Positions 20,997-33,085 of a DNA stretch of 64,000 nucleotides are shown here, in pieces. Location of the stretch: the NCBI GenBank assembly GCA_013397865.1, contig VZTI01000601.1:1107196-1171195 (forward strand), given 5' to 3'. Position 1 is the first letter of the stretch, and every line of letters starts with the position of its first letter. Under the pieces are notes generated by a model, which was not told the DNA's origin, searched no databases, and saw nothing but the letters and a program-made list of their open reading frames with translations. This DNA comes from Struthidea cinerea. Lineage: Eukaryota; Chordata; Aves; Passeriformes; Corcoracidae. The position numbers and the translations under genes were made by a program.

Positions 20997-23516
20997 CTAC
21001 CCCAGGCCCAAAGAGGAGTCATCAGCACAGCAGTTTAACAGCCTGACATTACTACCAGCAGCAATAAATACATGACCAGCACAACTACATTTAATAGTTC
21101 CATGTCTGTGCTTCTCCTAGGGGTTTTAAGTCATCACTTTAATTCCCAATCTAAAGACTGATAGAGCATTGAGCAGTTGTGAAAAAAAAACCAAAAAAAC
21201 AACCAAAAACCCAAACCAACTCTCTGGGCATGAAACAGTGTGAAAAAAAGGAAGGATCAGAGGGATAAAACATCAGCTCGAGATAATCATGCCTGCTTGG
21301 GGAAGCAGTTAGTAGGGTTCCTGCTCTTAAAGAGAACAGAACACTAACAGATGCTGTTGCTTTTTGTTATCTTGGAGTGACACAGAACAAAGTAGGATTT
21401 CATCTATTTGGGGAATACAAAATTGAGTGGGAATAAGTTATTTACTTCTTTAGTCCTTCTGGGAGGTAAGGCATGCTGGTGCAACATGAGGCCAACCAAT
21501 CTTTTGAGCTTGTAATAAACGGTTTCATTCTAGCAAATCTTAAACCCCATGTTCAGCTGATTTTAGCAAACTGGTGACTTTTTTTCCCTGTCACTGTTCA
21601 AGACTCCCACTTCAATAATTTTAAACTTGTGCAGCGAATGAGAATGGTGTGACGAGGACGGAATGCTGAAAACCTGCTTTCCTCTGGGTAAAGCGGGGCA
21701 ACTTTGCCATATTGAGTAAAAACCCACTGGAATCTGAAAACGTTCTCAGCCCTGCTGAGGGAGGATTTTTTTCTTTTCTTCTAGCACAACATGTGCCAAT
21801 GCCTGCACCATCTCAGAAATGAAGAGAAGGAAAATACCACCCCTTAGTTCAGCCCAGGTTGATTCAAACAGGCAATAACAAAACCCATGACAAATACCCA
21901 GGGAAAAAAATAAAAAGTATCTCCAGCTATTTCCAATATAAAAGAGCCTCTCTCTCTCCACACTGACACCTTGAAAAAAGACAGGCCCTGCATGGCATTA
22001 AAAAAAAGAATTAAACAAAAGCGTCCTTAGGAATAATTTGCAATGCAGCTCTTGGTGCGAAAGCCTAAAAAAATGTCAGTTTATATAAACAACTAACTGA
22101 ATTTTATCCACACCAATTATGGACATAAAGAAAAAAAACCCATGTGATGGATGGCACAAATTCTGCCATTTAAGCAGTATTTTCTTTAATTGGGAGTTTA
22201 TATTCTGACACCTTTCCTGTAAGACACTGCTTACATGGGCATTACTTTACTGGGAGACGGTGGGCACAGGATGGAATTAGCCATATATAGTTGTGTAAGC
22301 CAGGGTCTCTATTTGAACTCAGAGCTGTGAAACACTCCTCGTACTCTACAAAAATCAAACAAATCCCACCCTGCTCAACTGAAGAAACTAAACAATCAAT
22401 ATTATGGAAGCGTAACAGAAAATGTCCTTGAGAGAAAGACACGTGAAGTTCCCAATTTATCAAATGCTGTAAGCACATGCTTCAACCAGCCCCTATTCAG
22501 GACAGAACTTGAGTGCATGCCTAACATTTAAGTATGTGCTTAAGCCCCATTGACTTCAGAAAGCTTACCTGACTTCAAGTTAAACATATGCTGAAGTCTA
22601 TCCTAGCAAAGCATTTAAGCATGTGATTAAGGCCTTGTGACTTTAACTGGGGTTTTGAACTGCTGGGACAGGTCAGGAAGTGAGCCTGACTTTTCAGACC
22701 AGAAAATCTGTCACCAAGGCTTGGCTGATCACTCTGTTTGTAACTGCAGCACATTCTCAGGGCAATGGTTTAGGCCACAATTCTACCAAAACAAGTACAC
22801 GTCAAACCCTTGAACCTGAGGAATGATCAGGGTAAGACCCAAACAATGCGGCATGTTCATGTCTAAAACAGTAAAAGCATCACAGTGACATCTGTGCAGC
22901 AGCTCCAGCTCTGGCTACACTGCTGCTGAAGCTTGGCTGCCCCTGAAACATGGCCAGCCTACACCACATGAGTGCAACTGGCGAAGGACATGGAGAACCA
23001 GGGGTGTTAAGTATAGATATGCGACATTAAGGTTTAATTACTTTAGGAATTGATTATGGCGGAAACTAACCCAGTGCTAAAGGGCAGATGTGCCACAAGA
23101 AAGTCTGGTTTCAAGGGAGGGAAAGATTAGATTTGAGTAGAGACAGTGTGGTGGCATTAAGGAAGTCCCTGAGTCTCAGAGGAATGGGACTTACTTGAAC
23201 AAGTCCAAGACTATGAGAAAACCTTGAGACCTGCTTTGCCTCACTGCATGGACAAGGCTTCTAAAAACTGAGAATAGGGCTAGCCTTTGCCATTCCCAAC
23301 ACTTGGCAGAACAAGTGCAGTGAGGACAGGGCATAGACCTATCAATGAGGTTCCTGAATCAGAAGGGAGCAAGACAGGCTATGAATGTCGTCCCTCTGCC
23401 TTAGGACAGCCCAATGCTCTCTGACAAGGGAGCGCTGGGTGGCCAGAACTCACGAATCCTGCCAGATCACCCCAGAAAGGACCTGGCTCACACAGAGGCT
23501 CCTGGGCTGCCGTTAC
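20997..23516. other. CASZ1 intron
   Basis: It contains an A/C-rich tract at 21182-21220 and an old palindromic reptile/bird repeat at about 22466-22655. The remaining sequence is AT-rich and unassigned. Confidence 0.6.
22466..22655. mobile_element. Ancient palindromic (MITE-like) amniote repeat
   Basis: Repeated inverted words such as TAAGCACATGCTT, TTAAGTATGTGCTTAAGCCC, CATTGACTTCAG, GCAAAGCATTTAAGCATGTG and TTAAGGCC recur across the block. They match in kind the sauropsid repeat with 'AAGCACATGCTTAAGTGCTTTGCTG' and 'CCCATTGACTTCAATGGG'. The exact family name is not certain. Confidence 0.6.
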
Positions 23517-23681
23517 CTGCATACAGTGGTAGTGAGTGCTCTTCCCATTCAGGTGGCAGCCGTGGTAGTACACGCTGCAGTCGTCCAGGGGGCTGAAGCG
23601 CATGAAGCCATGCTGCAGGGAGTTATCACGTTTCTTGTGCATGTTGTAATGCCGAATCACATCCTGTTTACTAGTGAATCT
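23517..23681 (-). CDS. CASZ1: CASZ1 exon: finger 1 (second half) and start of finger 2
   Basis: It encodes residues 524-578: RFTSKQDVIRHYNMHKKRD carries both histidines of finger 1, GFMRFSPLDDC is the inter-finger linker, and CSVYYHGCHLNGKSTHYHC begins finger 2. Acceptor CTCTGCAG before AGATTC and donor ATGCAG before GTAACG are both phase 0. At 165 bp it is frame-neutral, but skipping would fuse the first half of finger 1 to the second half of finger 2, recreating one hybrid finger. Confidence 0.98.
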
Positions 23682-25754
23682 CTGCAGAGATACAGAGACA
23701 GACAGTGAGACACACGTGATGCCAGTGGGTGAGTAATCCTGGGGGCAGGGTGGGTGTTTTCTGTTGTTGCTAATAAACTTATGGGACCAGGAGTTGAAAG
23801 CTTGGCAGTAATCACCCCAAGAGAATCAGATTAAAGAGGAATTGTGTGCATGTATCTTCTTGGTAAAGGGAAAGTAAATACACATGAAAAGTTCTAGAGT
23901 AAACATGACACTGGGGTGATGCCCAGAATCTGCTCCCTGCAGCTTTAAGACTGCAGTTCTTCTAACATAATTTTAGCTGCTACTGTCTCAAGAAGTGCTA
24001 TAGATAGAAAGCAAACCAGTGAACTGAACAGCCTACAAACAAGTAATCCAAGCTTCCAAGTCACTCACTGTAGTGGTTAGCAAGACACTGGCTGCCACAT
24101 TCATGTTGGACTAGAAACTGGGAAAAACCCTTTGTTCTTCTACACTTTCTTCCCATTCTAAGTCTCTTGCGTCCCCTAGAAGGTAGGATGGTTTTATTAG
24201 GAAAACAGGGACACAAAACTTTCTTGAAGTCACAGAGAAAGATGCTTTTCTACAGAAAAAAAATAGAGCTCAGAGCTAAATCTGTATGACCAGAATATCT
24301 TTTTCATCCTCTACCTGCTTGAAGCAACGAAGGGGTACCCCACTGTCAGAGCAGGCTAAGTGCCTTTAAAATGAAGCTTTTTATTTCTATTTCCCACAGA
24401 CATCAATATTTACCACTGAAGGTGAGAAAGTAAATCTGATTTTTTTAAAAAGAAATCAATATCCATTTATTTTGAGCAGTAATTGAAAAGGCCTGTATTC
24501 TAATGTTTAACAACTTTTCCAGTCTGCCTCATAGGAAACAAATGATTAGCGCTTCCACTCTTTCCTCCTATAATATCAATCCTGATCAATCTTGTTGGTA
24601 TTGGCACAGGAATATATGGATATAGATTTCAGCAGAAATCCCTTGGAGGCTGGAGGTATGATTTCCCAGGGCGTACATACAGGATTGCTATTGCCAATCA
24701 TTGTTAATTTGTGCCCACTTATTACAGAGCGTTACTTATTCCAAAATATATCTCAGCCATAAAATAATTTGCATTTTAAAAAGCAGCCTAAATCCTTATT
24801 CCCTGTGAGACCAGACAGCTCCTTTGCAAGCAGCTTCCAGACTCCTTAGGAAATAATCATGAGGCCAATCATAATAATAGGTTTTTCTGTTTTTCCATCC
24901 TTTGTGTTTCTCTCTTTCTGGTGCAGGGGTAACTGTGTCACAGTTGGGATAGACTCATCTTGATTAGTCGATGCTGGGCTAGAAGGACCAGTACGTGCAT
25001 CCCGGAGAGAAACTCTCCTTTGATCAATAGAAACCCACAGCCAAGCCCAGCAGCTCCAGATCAACTTCCTCTGCTGTGGTCAGACTCATCCCCGTGAGAC
25101 CCAAAGGTCTCCTAGGGCAAGGCTGAAGTTGTGTCTGGTGCACGGCAGAGGCAAACTCTGGGATTCCCGCTCACGCATCAGCCTGACCACAGAAATGCCA
25201 GCGTCAAACTCCCGGACCTGGGATAAGGGTAAACAAACACAGCACGTGACCTGCTGGCTTGACGTGGATACCCTGGCAATTCTCCCAGCAATTACAGCAT
25301 CGCTCCTACCCCCGCGCCTTCCCCGCAAATCCCGCACCGCTGCTGGTCTTACTGGGTGTTTTGTTGCAGATACAGCTGCTACAAAGTCACTCGGGCAGCA
25401 GGAGGGAAAGAGACAGACTCACAGATCAGCATTCCCTAGTTTCAGGCACAGTTTGTAACACAGCACAATTTATGCTCTTGGTGTTTCACTGATACAAATG
25501 TGGAGTAGTTCCCATTGACTTGAGCTGATCTATATTTGGCTCCTCGTTGTAGCGGTCTGAGTTTGGTTAAATGGTTATTAGATTGAGTTAAATGGGAGCA
25601 AAATAAAGTTCTGTTAAATTCAGAAAATATCTTGTCCTCTTTCAGAGCAGCAAAGGCATGTGCATGCATGTGGAAGGAAAGCACAGGAGGACACACACTC
25701 CCCCCGTGTGTATGTTCGGGGAGCTGTGCTGGTAAGTTTTGAGCATTGCTCTAC
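23682..25754. other. CASZ1 intron with a candidate conserved element
   Basis: The interval 24425-24800 is repeat-free, AT-rich and has many homeodomain-like and GATA-like sites, so it is a candidate regulatory element. A short MIR-like stretch may lie at 24180-24245. Otherwise nothing is recognised. Confidence 0.45.
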
Positions 25755-25845
25755 CTGGTAGTTGCACTCTGGGTCAAGGCAGTGGTAATGTTCTCTGTAC
25801 TGGTACGCGCAGTGTATGTGTCCACAGTGCTGACTGCCAGAGAAC
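25755..25845 (-). CDS. CASZ1: CASZ1 exon: start of zinc finger 1
   Basis: A 91-base exon encoding residues 494-523: FSGSQHCGHIHCAYQYREHY then HCLDPECNYQ. It supplies the leading C-x4-C box, the H-Y-H-C element and both cysteines of finger 1; the histidines are on the next exon. Acceptor TTTGCAG before GTTCTC completes an Arg codon AG|G; donor TACCAG before GTAGAG is phase 0. Finger 1 has 13 rather than 12 residues between its second Cys and first His. Confidence 0.98.
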
Positions 25846-26269
25846 CTGCAAACAGGAGAGAGGGAGAGAGAATAAACCACTGTCCTGGGAGCAGTGCTCG
25901 TAAGCAAGGTATAAATAAACTAAGTCCTGTTCCTGCCTTCAACTCACATGTTTATGGAATTAAACCCCAACTCCGTTATCCCATCCAAGGATGGTGACCC
26001 TCTTGCCTTCCCTTGCTTATTTGTCACTATTTAAAGGTGCTTCTTGAGCCGGATCACTTAGGTCTTGTACATCCCTAATCTGTCTTTCCCCTTGAAATTC
26101 GTCTCCGTTATCTAAGTTGTTTACTCGGGGAAGCGTAAGGAAGGAGGGTTCCTTGAACTAAACACCACACAATTCTAGAACAGAGTTTAGATACCACAGC
26201 AGCAAGTTTCAGAAACCTCCCATGACAGAAGGAGACAAATAAATGTTGGGCAAATTTTAAGTATAAGCC

Positions 26270-27560
26270 CATCTAGCAGGACATCAGAAAAGTTGCACAT
26301 AGCAAATTTGAAAACTCCTGACATACAGGGTGGCAAAAAAGACCAGAAAGACAGAAATGCCATGTAATACCTACATACAAACAGTCAGTATGCAGAATTT
26401 ACTGACCGACAGACACACCAGGAATTGGCACAAGGGGATGATCTAGTAATGGGGTAATCAGTGCGATGAACTCCCTCGTGTATATTCTAGAGGACCCTAG
26501 AAGAGCTTGAAAGGGAAAAGCAGTGGATAGAAGGGGACTCAGAGGGGAAACATTCAAAGATAAAGTACCATCTGCTCAAAAGTTCCTCAAAGGTTCCTCA
26601 CGTCACTTAAGTGCTAAACACAGCAGGAGTGCATATGATAAAGGGCATGGGAAAGAAATGAGGAAGGGCAACAAATAAAAAAGGAAAATGAGAGGAGTGA
26701 GGGTGTCCTGGGGCAATCGAGGAATGGGGCAGGAGAAGGGAAGATTATGTATCATCGTAAGGTGAGGTAATGCGAGGCTACAGGATAGAAAAAGTCTGGA
26801 TGAAAAGCAATACTAAATAAGCCATTTCTGAAGCACAGTAAGGAAGAGGAGGTCAACTGTGGAGACAGCAGGGCCTCTAGGAGATGGAAAAGGGACTTAA
26901 TTGACAGAAAAGATAGACATTGCTAAAAAATTAAATGACTTCTTTGCCTCAGCATTCACAAAGGGAGACAGGGACAGATGCCAGGAGCAGACATGCCTTT
27001 CCCTGGGGAAGGAGAAGAAATACTGCAGGAAATCAGGATCACGTCAGAACAGGTGATTGAGAAACTGGAACAAACCTCAGCAGCAGAGAAGAAACAAACC
27101 ACAAGGCAAACAGCAGGGCTGGCTGCACAAACAAAGGTGTGGAACTGAGAGCAGAGGAAGAGATTCCTGCTCAACGCCTGGGCAACTGCTAGGCTTGTCC
27201 AGGGCAGCCACCAGAGCCACCGTGACACTGACCAGGAACATGTGGCTCCACAGCACATGTAACCAACTGTTCCTGCTAGTCCAGGTCTTTAGGTCAGCAG
27301 CCCCACCAGCAGCTCTTCAAGGAAAGAAACTGCCCTGTGGGAAGCTTCCTCTCTGTTCCACTGATGTGATGGGGAAGAAAGAGCAAAGGGCTGCACAGGG
27401 CTGAGAACTGTGTGGTGCAGGCCAGGCAGAGAGAAGAGGAATATATAGACCTTGCTGACAAATACAAAGCAGTTCAAAATATTATCCAAAATGAGGCTGC
27501 AAAATGATCAGAGATAACAACTGGAGTAAAAGAAGGGCCAGACACCAAAGAGATCTGACT
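26270..27560 (+). mobile_element. Degraded CR1-clade LINE, pre-RT region
   Basis: At about 26920-26970 the plus strand reads KKLNDFFASAFTK, with one or two changes, which is the LINE block typically placed between endonuclease and reverse transcriptase; downstream it has EEILQEIRITSEQVIEKLEQ-like sequence. Many stops and shifts show it is dead. Same orientation as the remnant at 11090-12480. The boundaries are approximate. Confidence 0.6.
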
Positions 27561-27923
27561 CCAGGAGATGAGTTACTTGAAGCATCCTAGCAGGAATAAC
27601 ACATGGGCTCAGTTTTAAAAACAACAGCTGAACAAGCACTCCAGCACTTCCAACTCCTACCCTCCTTTCCATGTGCCACGGAAAGGTGTGTGTGGTGTCT
27701 ACAGCACAGGAAGGGACGGACAAGTGTTCCACCAAACTGTGTGCTGGGAGAAGGAGGGAAGTGGCAACCCCAGCAAAAAGGGGAAATGATGCTCCTTCAG
27801 TATGCAAGGTTGGGCTTCTAAAGGGTTATATTATCCTGTGTTTCTTCTGACACTTGAAACAGTTCAAAGCTATTAATTTTTAAAGCACAGCATCTGTTTA
27901 GGTTTTTCATAACAGGAAAGCTT

Positions 27924-28071
27924 ACACACCACACACTTACTTACGCGCATACACACGCACACATTTACATGCACAGACTCTACAGTACATCAACACCCCC
28001 CTGAATTTACATGAACGTACCCACAATTTCCACACACACAAACAGACAGAAACACACACACCTGAAACAAG
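27924..28071. repeat. Degenerate CA-rich low-complexity repeat
   Basis: Interrupted CACACA, ACACGCAC and CACAAACAGACAG words continue for about 150 bases. Confidence 0.75.
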
Positions 28072-28242
28072 AAAACTCACAGACCAGCTCATCACACTGA
28101 TATACAAATCCAAACTCCTAAGTTGTCAATACAGACACATAGATTCATTTGCACAAGAACAACCCCACTCCCTCTTGCTTTACATTAATCGGTTCACTTT
28201 TTTTTTCAGCCAGAAAGAACTAGTCTTGATCTGGCAAGAGTT

Positions 28243-28275
28243 GATAAATAAATAATAATAAAAATAATAAATAAA
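28243..28275. repeat. (AAT)n simple repeat
   Basis: GATAAATAAATAATAATAAA-type run with small interruptions. A second pure TAA run lies at 28434-28453. Confidence 0.8.
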
Positions 28276-28554
28276 GAAGTCAGCATGCTTAGAGAGTGTT
28301 TACAGACTCATTACTCTGTAACGATGATGTGAAAGAAGAAAAAAAAAACCCACCCCAATTACAAGGGGGGAGGAAACCCACACAGAAATAAATATTTAAG
28401 CAAGTGCTGCCAGAAGCACCATCTGCTGAGGCACTAATAATAATAATAATAATTTTTTCTGTGGTCTTTTTTTTTTAATTATAAATATACACGGAGGAGG
28501 AGGGGGAAAAACAACCCAACCCAAACTAGCTAAGTAAGAGGTTTTGTTTTGTTG

Positions 28555-28740
28555 TGTGAGAGAATGGATTATCCCTGGGCAGCTTTTGGCAGTGGCTTTG
28601 GCAAACTCATTAAGCTAATTATGCAGTACAGACATAAGAGTGTTGTGTCTCTTCTCCCCCCTTGATTTTAAGGCTTTAAACTGTTTTTAAAAATGTGTGT
28701 AAATTGAAGGGAAATGGCTGTGCTGCCAACGGGTGGCTTG
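28555..28740. promoter_or_regulatory. Candidate conserved non-coding element
   Basis: A repeat-free stretch holding GGATTA, CTCATTAAGCTAATTATGCA and CTTTAAACTGTTTTTAAAAA words, dense in homeodomain-like sites and unlike the surrounding simple repeats. It is only a candidate, because no alignment could be run. Confidence 0.3.
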
Positions 28741-30201
28741 CGGAGCCTTTTAAGCAGGATGTGGTGTCCCTGAGGTAGCTCACAAACCTCCCTCAGCTAC
28801 CTGGCTGACCCAGGGGAAGGGGCTTGCAGAGCTTTACAAGCAGTGGATGTGTCTGAAGTGTTTACACAGTTCTCTTCTTGAGAAGGGAATGGGAGACAGA
28901 AAGGTGCTACCTCCTCTCCCACTGCACCCCCTGCAATTCCTGCCATCTCAGAAACAAAAGGATGCTGCTCCTTCTGCCCCATGCAGAGAGTGCTTTAAAC
29001 CCCTGCTTTCCTTCCTATATTCTACATACTCTACTACTGTACTCTCCCCCGAGGCAGTGAATTCCCACATGCACTTGAGGCATTGCTGCTTGAGGAGCTG
29101 CCTGTGGTGGTGCAACTGTCCTCTCTTCCCATGGGGTCTTCTGCCCCCTTCTCCTACATCTGGGATTTGGGCAAAAGGGAGGAAATTAAGTCACCTCTCG
29201 TTCCACTCTCGAGCTAGGAGACTGCCGTTCCCACTCTTTTTCCCTGCCAAAATATTCCCTTCACCTTCCTACAGCAGCGGACTGTCTCCCACAAGGAGAC
29301 TCTCTGTGGGGTCTGGTAAGGCGGGAAAGCACAGTGCACATTCCCTTCCCCTCTCATTGATAAGTGCCCAAGTGCTGGTGGGAGCAAACCCTCCAGTTTT
29401 TCTCCCTGGAGAGAAGTGTTTGCTTGCTTCCCTGCCTCATGTCTGTCTGGATACAAGGGGCTTTTGTTGGGAACTTTCTCACAGTACAGATGGAGGATTC
29501 AACTGGCTGGGGGCAAAGCCTGATGGACCCTTTATACCATGAGCTCTAAACCAGGCAGGTGGTATGCAATCATCTCCTCTGTCCCTCTGGCTCTTGTGGC
29601 ATTAGTCACTCTGTCCCACTACAACAGCCTTGGGCTCCCTCTCAGCATCGCTGTCCTGACCAAAGCACGCCCACAGCTGTGATAAGGTGCCCTACTCTGC
29701 ACCTGATTCAGTGACGGTTTCTCAGACAAATGACCTGCAAACATTTTCTAGGATAAACATTCCATGTTGATGCCAAGAGCTGCCTAAACTCCAGTCACTT
29801 GTGAATTTCTCCAGCCTAGATTCTCAGACGTGAGATATTCTCTGCTTGCCTCCTGCAGACACCGGACATGGCAGGGGAAAAAGGCAGCGGACAGAAAGAA
29901 CAACAGTCAAGAGGCAGAACTCCCATTTAAATCCTGGGCTTCTTCAGTGAAGCAGTTTTCCATTATTTGTCACAAAGTCTAACAGCTCCAGGGAGCTAAG
30001 CATGTTCTTGGCGTGACTGTATACCTCTCACAGCTACTGCTCTCCCAAGCAGGGGGACAGAGCAAGTACAGATGCCACGGGAAATGCAAGTGCCAATGTC
30101 TGGTTTAAACACTTGATCCAGACGAGACCTCGTCTCTCCCAACACCACTCCACCTTCTTACTCCCAGCCCTCTCTCCAGCAAAGTCAAAAGTTTTGCCTA
30201 C

Positions 30202-30270
30202 CTGGCAATATACTTCTGGTAAATATTTACGTCTTCGCTGACGGCTGGTTTGTCAGTGGGTAATCCATTC
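30202..30270 (-). CDS. CASZ1: CASZ1 micro-exon: linker before finger 1
   Basis: A 69-base exon encoding residues 471-492 (NGLPTDKPAVSEDVNIYQKY, then IA). Acceptor CATTAG before GAATGG completes Lys (AA|G); donor GCCAG before GTAGGC is phase 2, where readthrough gives Arg then TAG. Both ends are phase 2, so it can be skipped in frame with loss of 23 residues. The VNIYQKYIARFSGSQHC join to finger 1 is a recognisable CASZ1 segment. Confidence 0.97.
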
Positions 30271-33085
30271 CTAATGAGAGACACACAGGGCAGAGCTGGT
30301 TAGCAGGAACAGGGCACAGCGTACACTCCTTGTTTCTCTCACACACTGCTGACAGATCAGGAGAGAGGGCCCAGGGAAGGGTACCAGCAAAGACACCCGT
30401 AAGTTTAAATTCCCTCCCCTTTGCCCTTCAAATCCCGTACCTTCTTTTCCTAGGGAAACACACAGGCTGCCTACCACCCTTCCTGCATGTTCCCTCTTTG
30501 CAGGACTCAGAGCAGTTTGTTGGAGAAACTGGGAAGACCAACCACAAAACCTGTTTCTATAGAAAACAGTAAAAACCCCTATACAAAAAAGTGATGGCCA
30601 CATGCAAACAAACACTTCTCTGAGGCACCTGGCAGTGCTGCCCTTGTATGCATGGAAGCTCTGCCCCTGGCTCAGCTGCAGGAGAAGAGTCTCTGTGCCA
30701 GCCACGTTATGAGCTACTGCTCATTTCCCTGTGGCCAGCTGCCCTGGTACACTACAACCAGCACTGGAACAGTGGCTCCAGCCCCTGGATGGGGCTTCAA
30801 ATGCCTCTTTGTTTCACAGATACACCAAAACTCCAACAGACAGATTATGTATTTTAATCAATGAGAAAAACACCCCAACCTGGGGATAAGCCTGGATTAT
30901 TTTACATCATTAGGAAGCAGACAAAAATAACATCCTTAGTGAGTTCAGGAAGAGGGAAAATGAGATGCAGGGCCAGACTCCAGGCTACCCAAGAGACAGG
31001 GCCACCCCAATGCACCCCCAGACAGGCTGCACACCATCTTCTTTGTACGCTTTGCCTGTGCCCAACCTCCACTCCTCCTCCTGACAGCTCTGCACCCTGA
31101 TTTAAACAAGGACACTTTTGCACAGAGTTCACTTGAAGGTAGACAAGTTCAAGGCAGGTTAATGGCATTTGATGTAAGAGAGTTTAAACCCATGGCAAGG
31201 GTGTATGTGCAGATGTGTGAGAGTGAAGGGTAATTCCTGCCAGGTTATTGAACCCAGTGGGGACTGGGAATGGGAAGCCACGGCCCAGATACCGCATTCA
31301 GCACTTCCTTCACCAGCACAATTAATGGGCTGCTGTCTTTTATCATGGAAGCCTGTATCGAGTGAGTAGCCTGAAGGAGAAGGGACCAGAGCCCATTTTG
31401 TACTGCAGTGTGTGATCAGGACACAGGAAGTGCCAGGCTGAAGGTCCTGGTCATCCTCCATTCCAGCTGCAGCCCCATCATGATGCCCTGGTTGAGGAAG
31501 TCCTGTGGCCAGAGGGAGGATCACCATGGTGCTGGCAAACCCACATCTGGTAAGAGGCAGGAAATATGCAAGAGAAAGGAAAGCAAACTGGGATCCCAGT
31601 GCAACACCACAGCAGATATGAGGCTTGCTTATCTTGCTTGTGCCTTCAGGCACAGCTCTAGGATGGTGACCGAACCTCAGGCAGCTGAGCGTTCTGAAGA
31701 CACTTCGGGCACAGAGTCTCGGACCAAGTCACCCATCACAACAAGGCACTGAGTCTACAGGAGTATTTACAACACTGTGTTTTTAATTAATAGGAGTCCC
31801 TGCCTGTCATCTGGAGCACGTATGGGTTCATCCTGAGCAGGAGCCTGAGCAGACCCTGAACACCCTGAGCAGATGCAGATGTTAATAATACTCTGCCCTT
31901 TCCCATACACCTTCACCATGGAGCTCCCAGTTTGTCTGCAGGCAGCTGATAAACAACCATTTCCCACGGAAGACAGGTATCATTAGATGGCTCTGCCTTC
32001 CATGTGGGGAAACAGGGAAAATGGGTGATGCAGACTTTGCTGGGACTGCAAAGAGCATTCAAGCAAGGATTCAGCCCAGGGTGTCCTAGGTCCACATACC
32101 AAACACAAAACAGCCTTTTTCCGCACCAGAGGACCAAGCAGTAGGGTGTGTATGATGGCACAGAGGGCAGGACAGAAGGCCCTGGACTTACTACAAATGA
32201 CCCCATGGGATTCACACCTCACAACAGCCCCAGGTTCACAGTGAGAAACAAGTAAATCCAAACAATGACATGAAAGCAGAGAAGTCTCCCTCCCTTCCTC
32301 CCTGCTGCAGCCTGACATACGTATGTATCTCTTCTACAGCTCCCACCTCTGGAAGTCACATTAAAAAGTAATCCAAGGTTTGGCAAGGCCTTCAGATACC
32401 TCCATTCAGTCAATGGCATCACTGCAGAGACTGCTGGCAATGCATGTGCAGGAGGTTATTAGTGGTAATTGGGCTAATGAGTTTGCCCAGTCTAAGGGGT
32501 AATTGAATCACCTCTGTTTGTGCAAGCAAATTGAGAAGACACAGGCCTGGCCCCACAGAAGTAGGTATATGCCTAACTCCTATGGAAATTGATGGGAATT
32601 AGGCACCAAAATGTCTTCTGAGTTCTGGGACAAACAAAAAGCCCCATCTTGCTAACAGTAAAGTCAGAAGAATCATGCTTTTGAGTTAAATGGAAACAAG
32701 AATCAGGTTCTCCTACAGACACATCCAGATGCCTGGGAAACCAGAGGGAGAAGAAAATAAAGTCGTTCCAGCCTTGACCTTAGGAGTGCTGACAGCACCA
32801 TGTTCCCTCCTCTTTCATTTTAACATATGAACTCAGGAGCTATTGGACTCCAGATTCATGGCTATGACTGCTGATGACCGGTCACAGCCTTAGTGCAGCT
32901 CAGATACATAGAGATGTAAGGTGTAAAAGAGGAGCAGACACTTCAACAGAGAGCAAAGAGAATCGTCTCATGAACAGTGCAGTATTTATCACCGCAAGAA
33001 CTTGGAATTGCCCACTGAACCACATACAGACTTCTGGTATGATCCCCCACTAATACAAAGATAAGAAAAGTGGGAGAACACTTAC
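30271..33085. other. CASZ1 intron
   Basis: A short palindromic sauropsid repeat lies at about 32545-32640, immediately preceded by an AT-rich patch with paired GGTAATTGNNCTAATGAG-like sites (32455-32530). The rest shows no recognisable element. Confidence 0.55.
32545..32640. mobile_element. Ancient palindromic amniote repeat fragment
   Basis: GCCTAACTCCTATGGAAATT followed by GATGGGAATTAGGCACCAAA is an inverted pair of the kind 'GCCTAACTCCCATTGAAATC / AATGGGAGTTAGGC' known from bird, turtle and crocodilian genomes. It is short and diverged. Confidence 0.6.

Larger units (their letters stand above)
25846..30201. other. CASZ1 intron with LINE debris, simple repeats and a candidate enhancer
   Basis: It contains a second CR1-clade LINE remnant (about 26270-27560), a CA-rich tract (27924-28071), two AAT repeats (28243-28275 and 28434-28453) and an AT-rich candidate regulatory stretch (28555-28740). 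Sequence from 28800 to 30200 shows nothing identifiable. Confidence 0.55.

Noticed and set aside
28847..29542. 231-codon plus-strand ORF
   Set aside because: Translation looks like random C/T-rich sequence (many Pro, Ser, Leu) with no family resemblance.
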